From JAFDBW01 sp963825575 (GTDB lineage: Bacteria; Desulfobacterota; Desulfuromonadia; Desulfuromonadales; BM103), in contig CAWGUB010000020.1 in assembly GCA_963825575.1 (NCBI GenBank), forward strand, positions 1 through 64,000: 64,000 nt of DNA, given 5' to 3'. The notes under the pieces were generated by a model that had not been told where the DNA came from, searched no databases, and saw nothing but the letters and a program-made list of their open reading frames with translations. Shown one piece after another: positions 28,621-36,957 of this stretch (the stretch's first letter is position 1; each line of letters opens with the position of its first letter). The position numbers and the translations under genes are program-made.

Positions 28621-29250
28621 ATGAATTTTGGAATAGCAGATCTGTTTGTAATTTTTTTAATCACCCTGGGGCCGCTCAAATCGGCGATCGTGTATGTTAC
28701 ATTGACAGCCGATGCCGATGCCGGCTTAAGGCGCAGCATCGCTATAAGAACGGTGCTAACAGCAACTGTCGTAGCACTCCTTTTTGTGATTGCCGGCGAA
28801 TTCCTGCTGGATGCGTTTCACATATCGATTCCCGCTTTGAAGCTGGGAGGGGGACTTATTTTGGTGCTCTTTGCACTCGAAATGGTGTTGGGCAGCCAGT
28901 CACAAGAAGCGCCGAAGACCGATTCGGCAGCATCGACCAATATCGCCGTTTACCCTCTGGCCATGCCATTGATGGTAACCCCTCAGGGCCTTGTTGCGAT
29001 TGTTACCTTAACTGCAGCCGCACCCGGAACGAGTGAAATGGTGTTAATGATAGGATTGATACTCGGGATCATGGCATTCAACTTTATCTTTCTTCTCGGC
29101 GCTCAGCGGATTCTTAGCGCGATAGGCCCGGCAGCGCTTAAAGTGGTGTCAGTTATTGTGGGAATATTGCTAGTCTCTTTGGCGATTCAGTTGATGATTT
29201 GGGGTCTAACCGATCTCGGGGTACTGCAAGCACTTCCAGCCAAGGGCTAA
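28621..29250 (+). CDS. MarC family membrane protein (209 aa)
   Basis: Six hydrophobic helices with the MarC signature ends: FLITLGPLKSAIVYVTLTAD near the N-terminus, YPLAMPLMVTPQGLVAIVTL in the middle and IVGILLVSLAIQLMIWGL at the end. The family is annotated as antibiotic-resistance-related but its function is unproven. TGAGGTGAAAAG precedes the start. The frame is intact. Confidence 0.9.
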   Translation: MNFGIADLFVIFLITLGPLKSAIVYVTLTADADAGLRRSIAIRTVLTATVVALLFVIAGEFLLDAFHISIPALKLGGGLILVLFALEMVLGSQSQEAPKTDSAASTNIAVYPLAMPLMVTPQGLVAIVTLTAAAPGTSEMVLMIGLILGIMAFNFIFLLGAQRILSAIGPAALKVVSVIVGILLVSLAIQLMIWGLTDLGVLQALPAKG

Positions 29251-29326
29251 GCTAAGGTTTACAATGCCAAACAACTCTTGAAACGCGCCGCACAATCGAA
29301 GCCGGCCCTGTAAGGAACGAAACAAC

Positions 29327-30208
29327 GTGGTAAATTTTCACACATCATGGGCAGCACTCAAACGCGGCAAAGTACTGCGGGCTTGCACTTCCACCCTTGC
29401 TGCAATCTTCATTATGACCAATTTTGGGGCCAGCAGTTCGGCATTGGCACAGGGAGAGGGAGGGAGACAGGGAGATTTGGCGACCCAGTCACAGAACCCG
29501 ATCGCCTCGCTGATCAGTGTGCCTTTCGAATTTAATAGCTATCAGAATGTCGGGGAAGACGAGAAAACCCAGAACATTATTCTCGCTAAACCGGTCGTTC
29601 CAATCGATATTACCGAAAACTGGGAATTAGTTTTGCGCGGCATCATTCCTTTCATCGACCAGCCAGATTCTGGTCCGATTGATGGGAAAACAGGCGTTGG
29701 CGATATCCAGCTGCAAAGCTACTTTGTGCCGAAACAGACCAACAGTTTGGGCGGGGACAACTTTTGGACTTGGGGTGTCGGACCGGTACTTCAGTTCGAT
29801 TCGGCATCCGACGACATCCTTGGTACAGGCAGAAATGCCGCGGGCATCGGCGGCGTCGTTTTCGCCAAGATTAACAATTGGACGGTGGGTGCATTGCTCA
29901 ACAACGTTTGGGATGTGGACAGTTCCAAGACGCGCGAAGGCGTTAATTCTATGACATTCCAACCCTTTGCCAACTACAACCTCGACAACGGTTGGTATCT
30001 GAAAACCGACCCTGTCATAACCTACAATCAAAAAGCAGATAGCGGGAACAAGTGGACTGTTCCGGTGGGCGGCGGCTTCGGCAGGCTCTTCAATTGGGGA
30101 AAACAGCCCGTGAAATGGTCAGTATCAGCATACGGGTATGCAGACAGTCCCGATGGCGGTGCGAATGCCCAACTTCAGATGTCGCTCGTCTTCCTGTTCC
30201 CTCAATAG
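29327..30208 (+). CDS. Outer-membrane transporter-like protein (293 aa)
   Basis: It is a secreted beta-rich protein. The GTG start follows AAGGAACG; the signal peptide (LAAIFIMTNFGASSSALA) is followed by NPIASLISVPFEFNSYQNVG, repeated beta-strand patterns such as GIGGVVFAKINNWTVGALLN, and a C-terminal strand QLQMSLVFLFP. The layout matches uncharacterised transporter/neuromedin-U-like proteins of Gram-negative bacteria and the broken gene at 22034. It may help exchange hydrophobic substrates across the outer membrane; this is inference. Confidence 0.8.
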   Translation: MVNFHTSWAALKRGKVLRACTSTLAAIFIMTNFGASSSALAQGEGGRQGDLATQSQNPIASLISVPFEFNSYQNVGEDEKTQNIILAKPVVPIDITENWELVLRGIIPFIDQPDSGPIDGKTGVGDIQLQSYFVPKQTNSLGGDNFWTWGVGPVLQFDSASDDILGTGRNAAGIGGVVFAKINNWTVGALLNNVWDVDSSKTREGVNSMTFQPFANYNLDNGWYLKTDPVITYNQKADSGNKWTVPVGGGFGRLFNWGKQPVKWSVSAYGYADSPDGGANAQLQMSLVFLFPQ

Positions 30209-30231
30209 GGACACGAGCTTTTGTGAGTCCG

Positions 30232-30276
30232 CTACTTGATCAGCAGGTGGATATGGTTGGTCATCAGCACCGAGTG
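30232..30276 (-). pseudogene. Scrap of a REP-associated (Y1) transposase
   Basis: The minus-strand translation is HSVLMTNHIHLLIK followed by a stop. LMxNHxHLL is the HUH motif of IS200-like/RAYT transposases. Only 14 codons remain, wedged between two catabolic genes, marking an old mobile-element junction. Confidence 0.55.
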
Positions 30277-30278
30277 AA

Positions 30279-31856
30279 ATGGAGATGACGAATATGTTCG
30301 ATGACGACGCGTCCAGCCTCGCGCGGCTGTGCGACACCGGCCTATCCCTAGACTCGCAGCGAGTCGCCCTCATCCAGGGCAAGCGGTCGATGACGTATGC
30401 AGAGCTCGAGCAGCGCATCAATCGGGTCGCCAATGGGCTGATCTCGCTCGGAGTCGAGCGGTTCGAGCGCGTCCTCGTCATCTTCGAGAACGACATCCGC
30501 TTCCCCGAAGTCCTGCTCGGTATCGTCAGGGCCGGCGCCGTAGCGGTCCCGGTCAACTTCAAGCTCCAGCCACCGCAGCACATCGACCTGGCTCGAGACT
30601 GTGGGAGTCGCATCGTCTTCGGCAGCGCCGGGAAGGCCGAATCCGTCCTCGCCTGCCTGGCCGACGGGGGTGCCGAGGTCGGTATCGTCGTCGATGCCGA
30701 CCGGGCTCCGCTTCGAAGCTATGAGGACTGGCTGGCCTCATCTTCGCCCGAACGCTGCGATCATGGGTCGGCCGGCAGCGATGTCTGCATCCAGGCGTAC
30801 ACCTCGGGCTCGACCGGACGGCCCAAGGGGGTTCTTCTCTCGCACCATGGGCTACTGCGTAACGCTCAGCTCCTGGCGGAGTCCAACCGGATTGACGAGA
30901 ACTCACGGGTCTTGTTGTCGACGCCGCTCTTCCACATGAACGCGACTGCCGCGGGGCTCCTCCCGTGCCTGATCCAGGGCGGCTCGGTGGTCATTCTCAA
31001 GAAGTTCGACGCGGAGCGCGTGCTCGATGCGATCGAGACGCTCGGCTGCACGTACACCACCGGTGTACCGGCCTCGTACGAACTGATTCTTGCTGCCGCG
31101 CGGCAAAGAACGCACGTGGATACCTCCAGCCTCGAGTTCATCAACGTGGGGTCTGCTCCCGTGACACGCGCGCTTCTCGACGAACTGGTCCTGACTTTAC
31201 CTGGTGTCGATGTGATCGAAGGCTACGGGCTAACGGAGTGTCCCGTCATCACCCTGAACCCACGTGGCCGAAACAAGCTGGGCACGATCGGTCCCGCTCT
31301 TCCGGGCTTCGAGTGCAAGGTCATCGACTCCGACGGGAACATCGTGCCACAGGGAGAGGCGGGGGAACTTGTCGTGCGGAGCGAATGCAACGCCCTCGGC
31401 TATCACAACCGGCCGGACGCCCAGGCGGAGCGCTTCCGGGACGGCTGGGTGCATACCGGGGATATCGTGTCGTGCGACCCCGACGGCTGGTTCACCTTCA
31501 GGGGGCGCGTCGACGACCAGATGAACGTGGGAGGCGAGAACGTCTTCCCGGCCGAAGTCGAGAACATCCTCGCCACTCATCCGGAAGTGCGGAACGTCTG
31601 TGTCGTTCCTGTCCCCCACGAGGTGAAGGGCCAGGTTCCGGTGGCCTTCGTCGTGCGCAACGTCGAGTCGAACCTCGGCGAGAAGGAACTCATTGACTAC
31701 TACATAGCGCGCGGATCCGCGTATTCCCATCCGCGCCGTATCTACTTCATCGACGAGATGCCGCTCTTGGCGAGCGGGAAAACCGACCGGCAGGCTCTTG
31801 CAAGGCAGGCTCGCGAGCCAGGCCCGGGAACGGGGCCCTCTCCCCTCGCCCGCTGA
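30279..31856 (+). CDS. Acyl-CoA ligase / AMP-dependent synthetase (525 aa)
   Basis: It activates a carboxylic acid with ATP and CoA. Core motifs: IQAYTSGSTGRPKGVLLSHH (ATP-binding P-loop), VIEGYGLTECPV, GWVHTGDIVSCDPDGWFTF, GRVDDQMNVGGENVFPAEVE and a C-terminal SGKTDRQAL with the catalytic lysine. The substrate is unknown; the overall look is closest to medium-chain, carnitine (CaiC) or aryl-acid ligases. Start may be 30279 or 30294, where GGAG is better spaced. Its codon use is very G+C-rich relative to its neighbours, suggesting separate acquisition; a transposase scrap lies just upstream. Confidence 0.92.
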   Translation: MEMTNMFDDDASSLARLCDTGLSLDSQRVALIQGKRSMTYAELEQRINRVANGLISLGVERFERVLVIFENDIRFPEVLLGIVRAGAVAVPVNFKLQPPQHIDLARDCGSRIVFGSAGKAESVLACLADGGAEVGIVVDADRAPLRSYEDWLASSSPERCDHGSAGSDVCIQAYTSGSTGRPKGVLLSHHGLLRNAQLLAESNRIDENSRVLLSTPLFHMNATAAGLLPCLIQGGSVVILKKFDAERVLDAIETLGCTYTTGVPASYELILAAARQRTHVDTSSLEFINVGSAPVTRALLDELVLTLPGVDVIEGYGLTECPVITLNPRGRNKLGTIGPALPGFECKVIDSDGNIVPQGEAGELVVRSECNALGYHNRPDAQAERFRDGWVHTGDIVSCDPDGWFTFRGRVDDQMNVGGENVFPAEVENILATHPEVRNVCVVPVPHEVKGQVPVAFVVRNVESNLGEKELIDYYIARGSAYSHPRRIYFIDEMPLLASGKTDRQALARQAREPGPGTGPSPLAR

Positions 31857-32097
31857 CTTGCCATAGCGAGTGCTTATCGGACTTGGAGCCCGGGACGGGG
31901 CTTGAATCGCCTACCCACGAAGATAATCGATCAGGACATCGACGTTGAGGGCCTCGGCCCCCTATCGGCAGCGGCCGAGGAGCCGGGACGATTTGTGGGC
32001 CCGCCGCGCAATGCCCTATCCCATAACGGCTTGCGCTCCCGAGGCCCCGCTCGATGGCCCAGCGCTGTCCGACCTTGACGCGAAACTGATGCTGGAG

Positions 32098-32196
32098 AGC
32101 CGTCTCGAGCCGCTCACTGTCGAAAGCTGGGAGAAATCCTTCTATGCCTCCCCGGTTGATTTTGGTGGTGGCGTGCCTGGCTACCATGTGCATTGA
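32098..32196 (+). pseudogene. Duplicated 3' end of the amidohydrolase gene
   Basis: About 93 percent identical by eye to 21651-21749: SRLEPLTVESWEKSFYASP, then VDFGGGVPGYHVH and a stop. It has no upstream part. Together with the intact gene it forms direct repeats about 10.4 kb apart around the CoA-gene cluster. The preceding 31857-32097 contains nothing I recognise. Confidence 0.9.
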
Positions 32197-32222
32197 AAAA
32201 AGGTCGGACGATTAATATAATG

Positions 32223-32277
32223 AAACAGATTGAGGGAAATGGCATGCTTTTGTTTCGTTGCTTCTCTCAATCTGTTT
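32223..32277 (+). terminator. Hairpin at the end of the catabolic island
   Basis: Perfect 12-base arms AAACAGATTGAG (32223-32234) and CTCAATCTGTTT (32266-32277) enclose a 31-base loop. The right arm ends in TTT but is followed by AAG, so terminator function is uncertain. Confidence 0.45.
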
Positions 32278-32303
32278 AAGCTTATGAAAAGGAAAAAGAG
32301 AAA

Positions 32304-32561
32304 ATGAAACGATCCATTATCTTAAAAGGGTTAATTTTTACAGCGATTCTTTACTTATCAGCTTGTGGGGCAACTCAGCAGCCACCGACAATGAAGATGG
32401 ATTCGTACCAATGCCCTGAAGTCCGCCCGGAGATGTGTACTATGGATTACAATCCGGTGTGCGGCAGTTCCTCTGATGGTTCATCTAAAACTTACTCCAA
32501 CGGCTGCAATGCTTGCTCCGACCCAAAAGTGATCAGTTATTCTCAAGGCGAATGTAAATAA
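32304..32561 (+). CDS. Lipoprotein with a Kazal-type protease-inhibitor domain (85 aa)
   Basis: A lipoprotein signal with lipobox LSAC (C21) is followed by a six-cysteine Kazal domain: C37, C45, C53, C68, C71 and C84, with the signature NPVCGSSSDGSSKTYSNGC and NAC. Kazal domains block serine proteases by inserting a loop into the active site. In bacteria they are less common and would act at the cell surface, perhaps against host, predator or neighbour proteases. AAAAGGAAAAAG precedes the start. A terminator follows at 32596. Confidence 0.9.
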   Translation: MKRSIILKGLIFTAILYLSACGATQQPPTMKMDSYQCPEVRPEMCTMDYNPVCGSSSDGSSKTYSNGCNACSDPKVISYSQGECK

Positions 32562-32595
32562 GCTGTTCAATAAATTCCATCATTTATAAAATAAG

Positions 32596-32627
32596 AAAGC
32601 CCTCAATCTTTGGATCGGGGGCTTTTC
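32596..32627 (+). terminator. Terminator of the Kazal lipoprotein gene
   Basis: AAGCCCTC pairs with GGGGGCTT (one G-U) and is followed by TTCTC, 35 bases after the stop codon. Confidence 0.65.
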
Positions 32628-33068
32628 TCATAAATCACGACTTCCGAGACGAAATCAGGCGTGTTATTTAACGCTATCAATCGGACACTCTGCAGTGTGC
32701 CATTACACAGTTCATTTTCGTGTAATGTAGATTCAACTTTTACGAGACATCACGTATCTTTTTGTTGAAGGATTCGATAAATTAACAACCATCGAAGGCT
32801 TGCTGTGGCAGGCGAGTCAGAGATAATCTTCTTCAAAACCTCCTAAAAATAGAAAAGCTCGCCCCACAGTCTCTACCTCCTGACTGTGGGGCCTTTTTTA
32901 TTTGGGTCAGTAAGAATTGATGAGTTTGGGTACGTTTAGAGTCTTCAAAACAATGCGAAAGGATAAACTGTAAATATCCTCTCGCAAGAATCAAGCTCCC
33001 TACCTGGGTTAAATTTGTTCTTAAAACTCAAGACAACCAATAATTCTGGTGAGCCTGTCCTCTAGTCG
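32628..33068. other. Intergenic stretch with a terminator and a recurring tail
   Basis: It holds the strong hairpin at 32861-32892 and the tail GGGTCAGTAAGAATT that also follows the hairpin at 19848. A small inverted repeat ATTACAC/GTGTAAT is at about 32702-32727. Part of it (TCCGAGACGAAATCAGGCGT) resembles 35311-35335. The hairpin suggests a transcript of unknown origin (perhaps a small RNA) ends here. No protein is evident. Confidence 0.4.
32861..32898 (+). terminator. Strong rho-independent terminator
   Basis: An 11-pair perfect stem GCCCCACAGTC / GACTGTGGGGC with a 10-base loop, followed by CTTTTTTATTT. No annotated + strand gene ends nearby, so it may end a small RNA. Confidence 0.8.
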
Positions 33069-33233
33069 TTAACTCTTTTTGCTGGTTTTGGCGTAGAACA
33101 GCGAAAACTGCTGGACGACCACCTTGCTGCCACAGTCAGGGCATGTGACTCCGCCGCGACCGTGCTCGGCCATACTGAGAATGACGTTGAACAGTCCCTT
33201 GCATTTCTGACACAGGTATTCGTAAGTCGGCAT
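33069..33233 (-). CDS. FmdB-type zinc-ribbon protein (54 aa)
   Basis: MPTYEYLCQKCKGLFNVILS and then GVTCPDCGSKVVVQQFSLFY form a single zinc ribbon with C8/C11 and C31/C34. This is the FmdB/putative regulatory protein fold found as a small stand-alone protein in many anaerobes; its role is unknown. GGAGGAGC precedes the ATG. It is short enough to be missed by length cut-offs. Confidence 0.88.
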   Translation of the reverse strand: MPTYEYLCQKCKGLFNVILSMAEHGRGGVTCPDCGSKVVVQQFSLFYAKTSKKS

Positions 33234-33417
33234 TTTGCTCCTCCAGTATAAGCCATAAAAACCATGTCCCTTTGTTTTTCAGTGACAAGTTTAAGGCGCT
33301 TTTCGACCGATGCAAGCTATACCTTGAAGATCGGTTGCGACAATATTTTACTGACCGGGCAAAATAAGTTTTTGCAACGGTTTGTCCGTACATCACGTAG
33401 CACTGGCTTCTGATTGG

Positions 33418-33894
33418 TTACCACCCGGTCAACGCTTCATCGGCAAGGACCTTGGCCAATTTCTCCTGGACCTGGTTCAAACGCTCACCGGTGAGCATAG
33501 CAATGTTGCGCAGGAAGATATATGCCAGATGATAATTCGTTTCGAAGAGCACTTCGAGAGCCTCACGGTCGATCTCGAGCAAGGTGGTTTCCCCGCGGCA
33601 GTAGCCGGAGAGACGGTACTGGTAAGGCGGCACAATCACTGACCAACCGACCGCATCGCCGGGTTTGAGTGACGCGATTGTGGTGTCGGCGTTTTCACGT
33701 TGTGGCATCTCGAAGTGAAGCTTAACCTCGCCTTTCAGGATCAGGTAGAGTTTGTTCGCCTTGGTCTGCTCCTTAAACAGGCTGGTGCCGTCGCGGTAGG
33801 TCTGCTCCTGGCACCGGCGAAGAAAAGCTATCGTTTCATCCACTGCTAATCCTTTGAACAGGCCATCAGCAAAGATTTTCGCGGTATCGTTCAT
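33418..33894 (-). CDS. Cyclic-nucleotide-binding-domain protein without DNA-binding domain (158 aa)
   Basis: A Crp/Fnr-like beta-roll: FKEQTKANKLYLILKGEVKL, LKPGDAVGWSVIVPPYQYRL, CRGETTLLEIDREALEVLF, then the dimerisation helix YIFLRNIAMLTGERLNQVQE. The helix-turn-helix that would follow in a transcription factor is absent. It may sense a nucleotide and act on a protein partner. The start at 33894 has AAGGATG; the frame is open 44 codons further but without a site. Confidence 0.85.
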   Translation of the reverse strand: MNDTAKIFADGLFKGLAVDETIAFLRRCQEQTYRDGTSLFKEQTKANKLYLILKGEVKLHFEMPQRENADTTIASLKPGDAVGWSVIVPPYQYRLSGYCRGETTLLEIDREALEVLFETNYHLAYIFLRNIAMLTGERLNQVQEKLAKVLADEALTGW

Positions 33895-34357
33895 AAGCCA
33901 ACATCCTTTCCATTCTGGCAATACACACCAAACCTGATTCACTTTTTTATAAGGATACCTGTTTTTGCAACGATTGCATGCTGAAGCATGAGACAAAAAC
34001 AGGCTTCTTATTGATATAGGAGACAATAGTCAACAGAGAAAAAGTTGTTACACGTTTACATAACACTCTGTCTTGTGACCCTCTCATGAGGCAGAGAGAT
34101 TTGCCCTGCTCTAATTCACCCTCCGTGGAGTGGGGCTTTTTTTGTCAGGCTCTTTGCGAATTAAGCAGTTCTTCCAACCTGAACATCACAAAACAATGTA
34201 AGGGGATTTATAGGAATAAAGCTGATCCTGAAGAAGTCATTTTTGGGGTGCGGGGAGACGGCTTCCAACGCATGTTGTCTCCAGTCTTTTGACTTCTATG
34301 TTGCTTCAGATAGAATTAAGAAAGCATTCACTTCATGACTCTTGAGAGGAGGGCGCC
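33895..34357. other. Intergenic stretch, no gene recognised
   Basis: It contains a hairpin CCCTGCTCTAATTCACCCTC.. GGAGTGGGGC followed by seven T at about 34107-34144, which looks like a terminator of an unannotated short + strand transcript. The rest, up to the CBS gene's GAGAGGAGG, shows no family resemblance. Confidence 0.4.
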
Positions 34358-34792
34358 ATGACAAAATCAATTCGTGATGTATTGAAGAACAAGGGAGTTT
34401 CAGTTATTAGTATCAGTGCCGATGAAACTGTTTACAAGGCTCTGGAATTGATGGCGAAGGAGAATGTTGGCGCCTTACTTGTCAAAAACAAGGGAAAGGT
34501 GGTCGGCATTATTTCCGAACGCGACTATGCTCGGAAGGTGATTTTGGAAGGTCGATCATCACTTAAAACATCTGTCGAGAAGATCATGACAAACAAAATC
34601 CTTTATATCACTCCGGACAAAAGTGTGGAAGAAGGGTTAGCGTTAATGTCCGAGAAACGCTGTCGCCATCTTCCGGTATTCGAAGGCGACAAACTGATCG
34701 GTGTTGTTTCGATTGGCGATCTCGTTAAGGCAAATGTTGCTGAAAAGGAATTTATGATCAGTCAGCTCGAGAATTACATTCTCAGTAGCTAA
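34358..34792 (+). CDS. CBS-domain protein (144 aa)
   Basis: Two CBS motifs fill the protein: SADETVYKALELMAKENVGA / VVGIISERDYARKVI and TPDKSVEEGLALMSEKRCRH / LIGVVSIGDLVK. Such stand-alone pairs bind adenosine nucleotides and regulate partner enzymes; the partner is unknown. GAGAGGAGGGCGCC precedes the start. A terminator follows at 34863. Confidence 0.93.
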   Translation: MTKSIRDVLKNKGVSVISISADETVYKALELMAKENVGALLVKNKGKVVGIISERDYARKVILEGRSSLKTSVEKIMTNKILYITPDKSVEEGLALMSEKRCRHLPVFEGDKLIGVVSIGDLVKANVAEKEFMISQLENYILSS

Positions 34793-34862
34793 ATCTCTAT
34801 AAACAATACTCGTTATTAACTGTGGGAAAACATGCAGGCGTGTTTCCTTCCATAAAAACATC

Positions 34863-34893
34863 GAAGCCCTTGATCCTTTGATCAGGGGCTTCT
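34863..34893 (+). terminator. Terminator after the CBS gene
   Basis: A 13-pair stem GAAGCCCTTGATC / GATCAGGGGCTTC (one G-U) with a CTTT loop, 70 bases after the stop. The T-run is weak. Confidence 0.6.
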
Positions 34894-34939
34894 CTAAATG
34901 TCACCATCTTTAAGACATCAAAACCTTCAATCTTCGAAT

Positions 34940-35110
34940 CTATTCTCTAACTCGGACAAAAACACTTTCCAGGAAGGTAACCACATAAAAAGTCAGAAAG
35001 ATAAGCAACAGCCCTTTTGCTATGCTGGCTGCCAATGGTGGTAATGTGGAAAAGGTAAAGATTGCAGCTACGAATGCATTACACAGAAATATTTTATGCA
35101 TTTGAAACAT
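34940..35110 (-). CDS. Small membrane protein, DUF1328-like (56 aa)
   Basis: MFQMHKIFLCNAFVAAIFTF is followed by LAASIAKGLLLIFLTFYVVT, two hydrophobic segments whose spacing (AASIAK...IFL...FVV) resembles DUF1328/YtjA proteins, although the glycine-rich linker is changed. TGAGGTAG precedes the ATG. Function unknown. Confidence 0.5.
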   Translation of the reverse strand: MFQMHKIFLCNAFVAAIFTFSTLPPLAASIAKGLLLIFLTFYVVTFLESVFVRVRE

Positions 35111-35367
35111 AATGACTACCTCATGACTCGGGATTAAGTGAAACCTTACCTAACTAAAATGGTATTATTAGCACGAGGTATGCCAAAAAATAAATTCAAG
35201 GAATATCGGTAGCTTGAAACTTTAAATAGAAATATATTAAGAAGAATTATGTTATTTCGCTAGATTACATGTGAAATAACAAGGCAAACATGAAGTCCCA
35301 TAATCTACCAAGGCCGAGACGAAAACGGGCATGTTATTGATAGAGGTATCTAGGACGACAAAAGTAT

Positions 35368-35393
35368 GGCCACCTAGCAACGGGTGGCCTTTC
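35368..35393 (+). terminator. Hairpin with T-rich tail
   Basis: GGCCACC pairs with GGTGGCC, followed by TTTCTTATTT. There is no + strand gene immediately upstream, so it may end a small RNA from 35111-35367 (unproven), a 250-base stretch otherwise without recognised content. Confidence 0.5.
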
Positions 35394-35475
35394 TTATTTG
35401 TCAGAATGAATCAGTGGCAGACTCATTCCCCCTAGGTAGGCGATGAGTCGTTCACGATCAACTTGGTCCTAATAG

Positions 35476-35637
35476 TTACCTCGTAATCCCCCAACGTGAA
35501 ATCAAGCTGAATTTTGCAGAGTCTTCAAGCCATTGGACATTGGTAACGTGCATGCTGCTTTTCCATGTTTCCAATTTGGCTACTCCGGCAACGACCAATA
35601 CAACAATAAAAGATAAACAAAGAATCGCTAAAATCAT
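35476..35637 (-). CDS. Small single-pass membrane protein (53 aa)
   Basis: MILAILCLSFIVVLVVAGVA is one transmembrane helix, followed by a short polar tail ending SLISRWGITR. ATAAGGAGACGATC before the ATG is a strong ribosome site. No family recognised. Confidence 0.5.
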   Translation of the reverse strand: MILAILCLSFIVVLVVAGVAKLETWKSSMHVTNVQWLEDSAKFSLISRWGITR

Positions 35638-35757
35638 GATCGTCTCCTTATAATTTGAGGAACTGTTCGCTTGTTCGTTTCCTGCAATTTAGTGATAACA
35701 ACATGAAAAGTAAAATTAATTGTTCTTTTGATACATTAGTTATGCTAATAATTATTC

Positions 35758-36642
35758 ATGTTCGATTACAAGTTATTAGAAGCCTTTGCAATGGTTGTTC
35801 AGGAAGGCGGCTTTGAAAAAGCTGCAACTGTGATGAACCTGACCCAATCAGCTATTTCGCAAAGAGTGAAGCTTCTTGAAGATCGCGCAGGTAAAATTCT
35901 CCTTTCCAGGACATCACCACCTCAGCCCACAGAGGCCGGCCGGAGGCTCATCAAGCATTATTTGCAGGTAAGGTTGCTGGAAAATGATCTTGAGGGAGAA
36001 GCGAGTGACGCAAATGAACCGCCCATAAAACTATCTATAGGCATCAACGCAGATAGTCTTTCCAGTTGGTTCCTGCCCGCCATTGGGGATCTTTTAAAGG
36101 ATGGAAAGCTTCTGATTGATTTGCATGTAGATGACCAGGAACAAACTCACAAGTTGCTCAGAGACGGTGTTGTTGTAGGTTGTATAAGCGATCTGGCTAA
36201 TTCAATTCAGGGTTGCAAGGTGGATTACCTTGGGGCGATGCCATATCGACTCCTTGCACGTCCGGAGTTTGTATCAAAATGGTTCCCTGATGGGTTGACG
36301 GTTGATGCCGCTGCGAATGCTCCGACTGTCATGTTCTCGCGGAAGGACATGCTGCATTACAAAATCTTGCACGTATTGCTTGGCAGTCCGGTCAAAGTGA
36401 ACGCCATACATTACGTTCCTTCTATCGAACAATATACGCTGATGATCAGTTCAGGTTACGCTTACGGCATGGTTCCTGACTGGCAGAGTGATCTATTACG
36501 GTCAAAAGGTGAAGTTGTTGAAGTCCATGAGGGATCAGTTGATTCTGTAAAGCTCTATTGGCACTGCTGGAATATTGACTCAACACCTTTAAAGACTTTT
36601 TCAAAACAGCTCGTGAAAGAAGCCAAAAAACTTTTAACCTGA
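35758..36642 (+). CDS. LysR-type transcriptional regulator, ArgP/IciA-like (294 aa)
   Basis: The N-terminal winged helix-turn-helix is LLEAFAMVVQEGGFEKAATV with NLTQSAISQRVKLLEDRAGK. SRTSPPQPTEAGRRLIKHYL is the ArgP-type linker, followed by an effector domain (LSIGINADSLSSWFLPAI). ArgP controls arginine/lysine export and metabolism in relatives; the usual divergent exporter gene is not next to it, so the target is unclear. The start has no obvious ribosome site. Confidence 0.9.
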   Translation: MFDYKLLEAFAMVVQEGGFEKAATVMNLTQSAISQRVKLLEDRAGKILLSRTSPPQPTEAGRRLIKHYLQVRLLENDLEGEASDANEPPIKLSIGINADSLSSWFLPAIGDLLKDGKLLIDLHVDDQEQTHKLLRDGVVVGCISDLANSIQGCKVDYLGAMPYRLLARPEFVSKWFPDGLTVDAAANAPTVMFSRKDMLHYKILHVLLGSPVKVNAIHYVPSIEQYTLMISSGYAYGMVPDWQSDLLRSKGEVVEVHEGSVDSVKLYWHCWNIDSTPLKTFSKQLVKEAKKLLT

Positions 36643-36957
36643 CTGGTTGCAAAGCATCTTATTTATCACGATTTACAGTAACGACTGGTCCACCTTCTGG
36701 TGGTATTCTTGTTTATGCTGCTGCAACTGATTCCAAAATACATTAGGGGTTTTAGTATACTGTTAGCTGGTTTATCAGGAAATTCTTGGGGACGCGTGAA
36801 GAATATGCCAACCTAAGCATCACTACATCTAGTGTGAAGTGGAGATTAAGTACATGCCCCAGGAACAAATATCTGAACAAGGCTGGACATGGCCATGGCG
36901 AATCAGATTATAATGAACAAAAGTCTTCGCTCGGCACTTGCAATGTGAGGTTTATTC
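36643..36957. other. Intergenic stretch
   Basis: A short hairpin CCACCTTCTGGTGG followed by TATTCTTGTTT at about 36690-36717 may terminate the LysR gene. The rest shows no supported gene. Confidence 0.4.

Noticed and set aside
30965..31696. Arg-rich 243-codon frame inside the acyl-CoA ligase
   Set aside because: Same-strand overlapping frame in very G+C-rich DNA; the ligase frame has all the conserved motifs.
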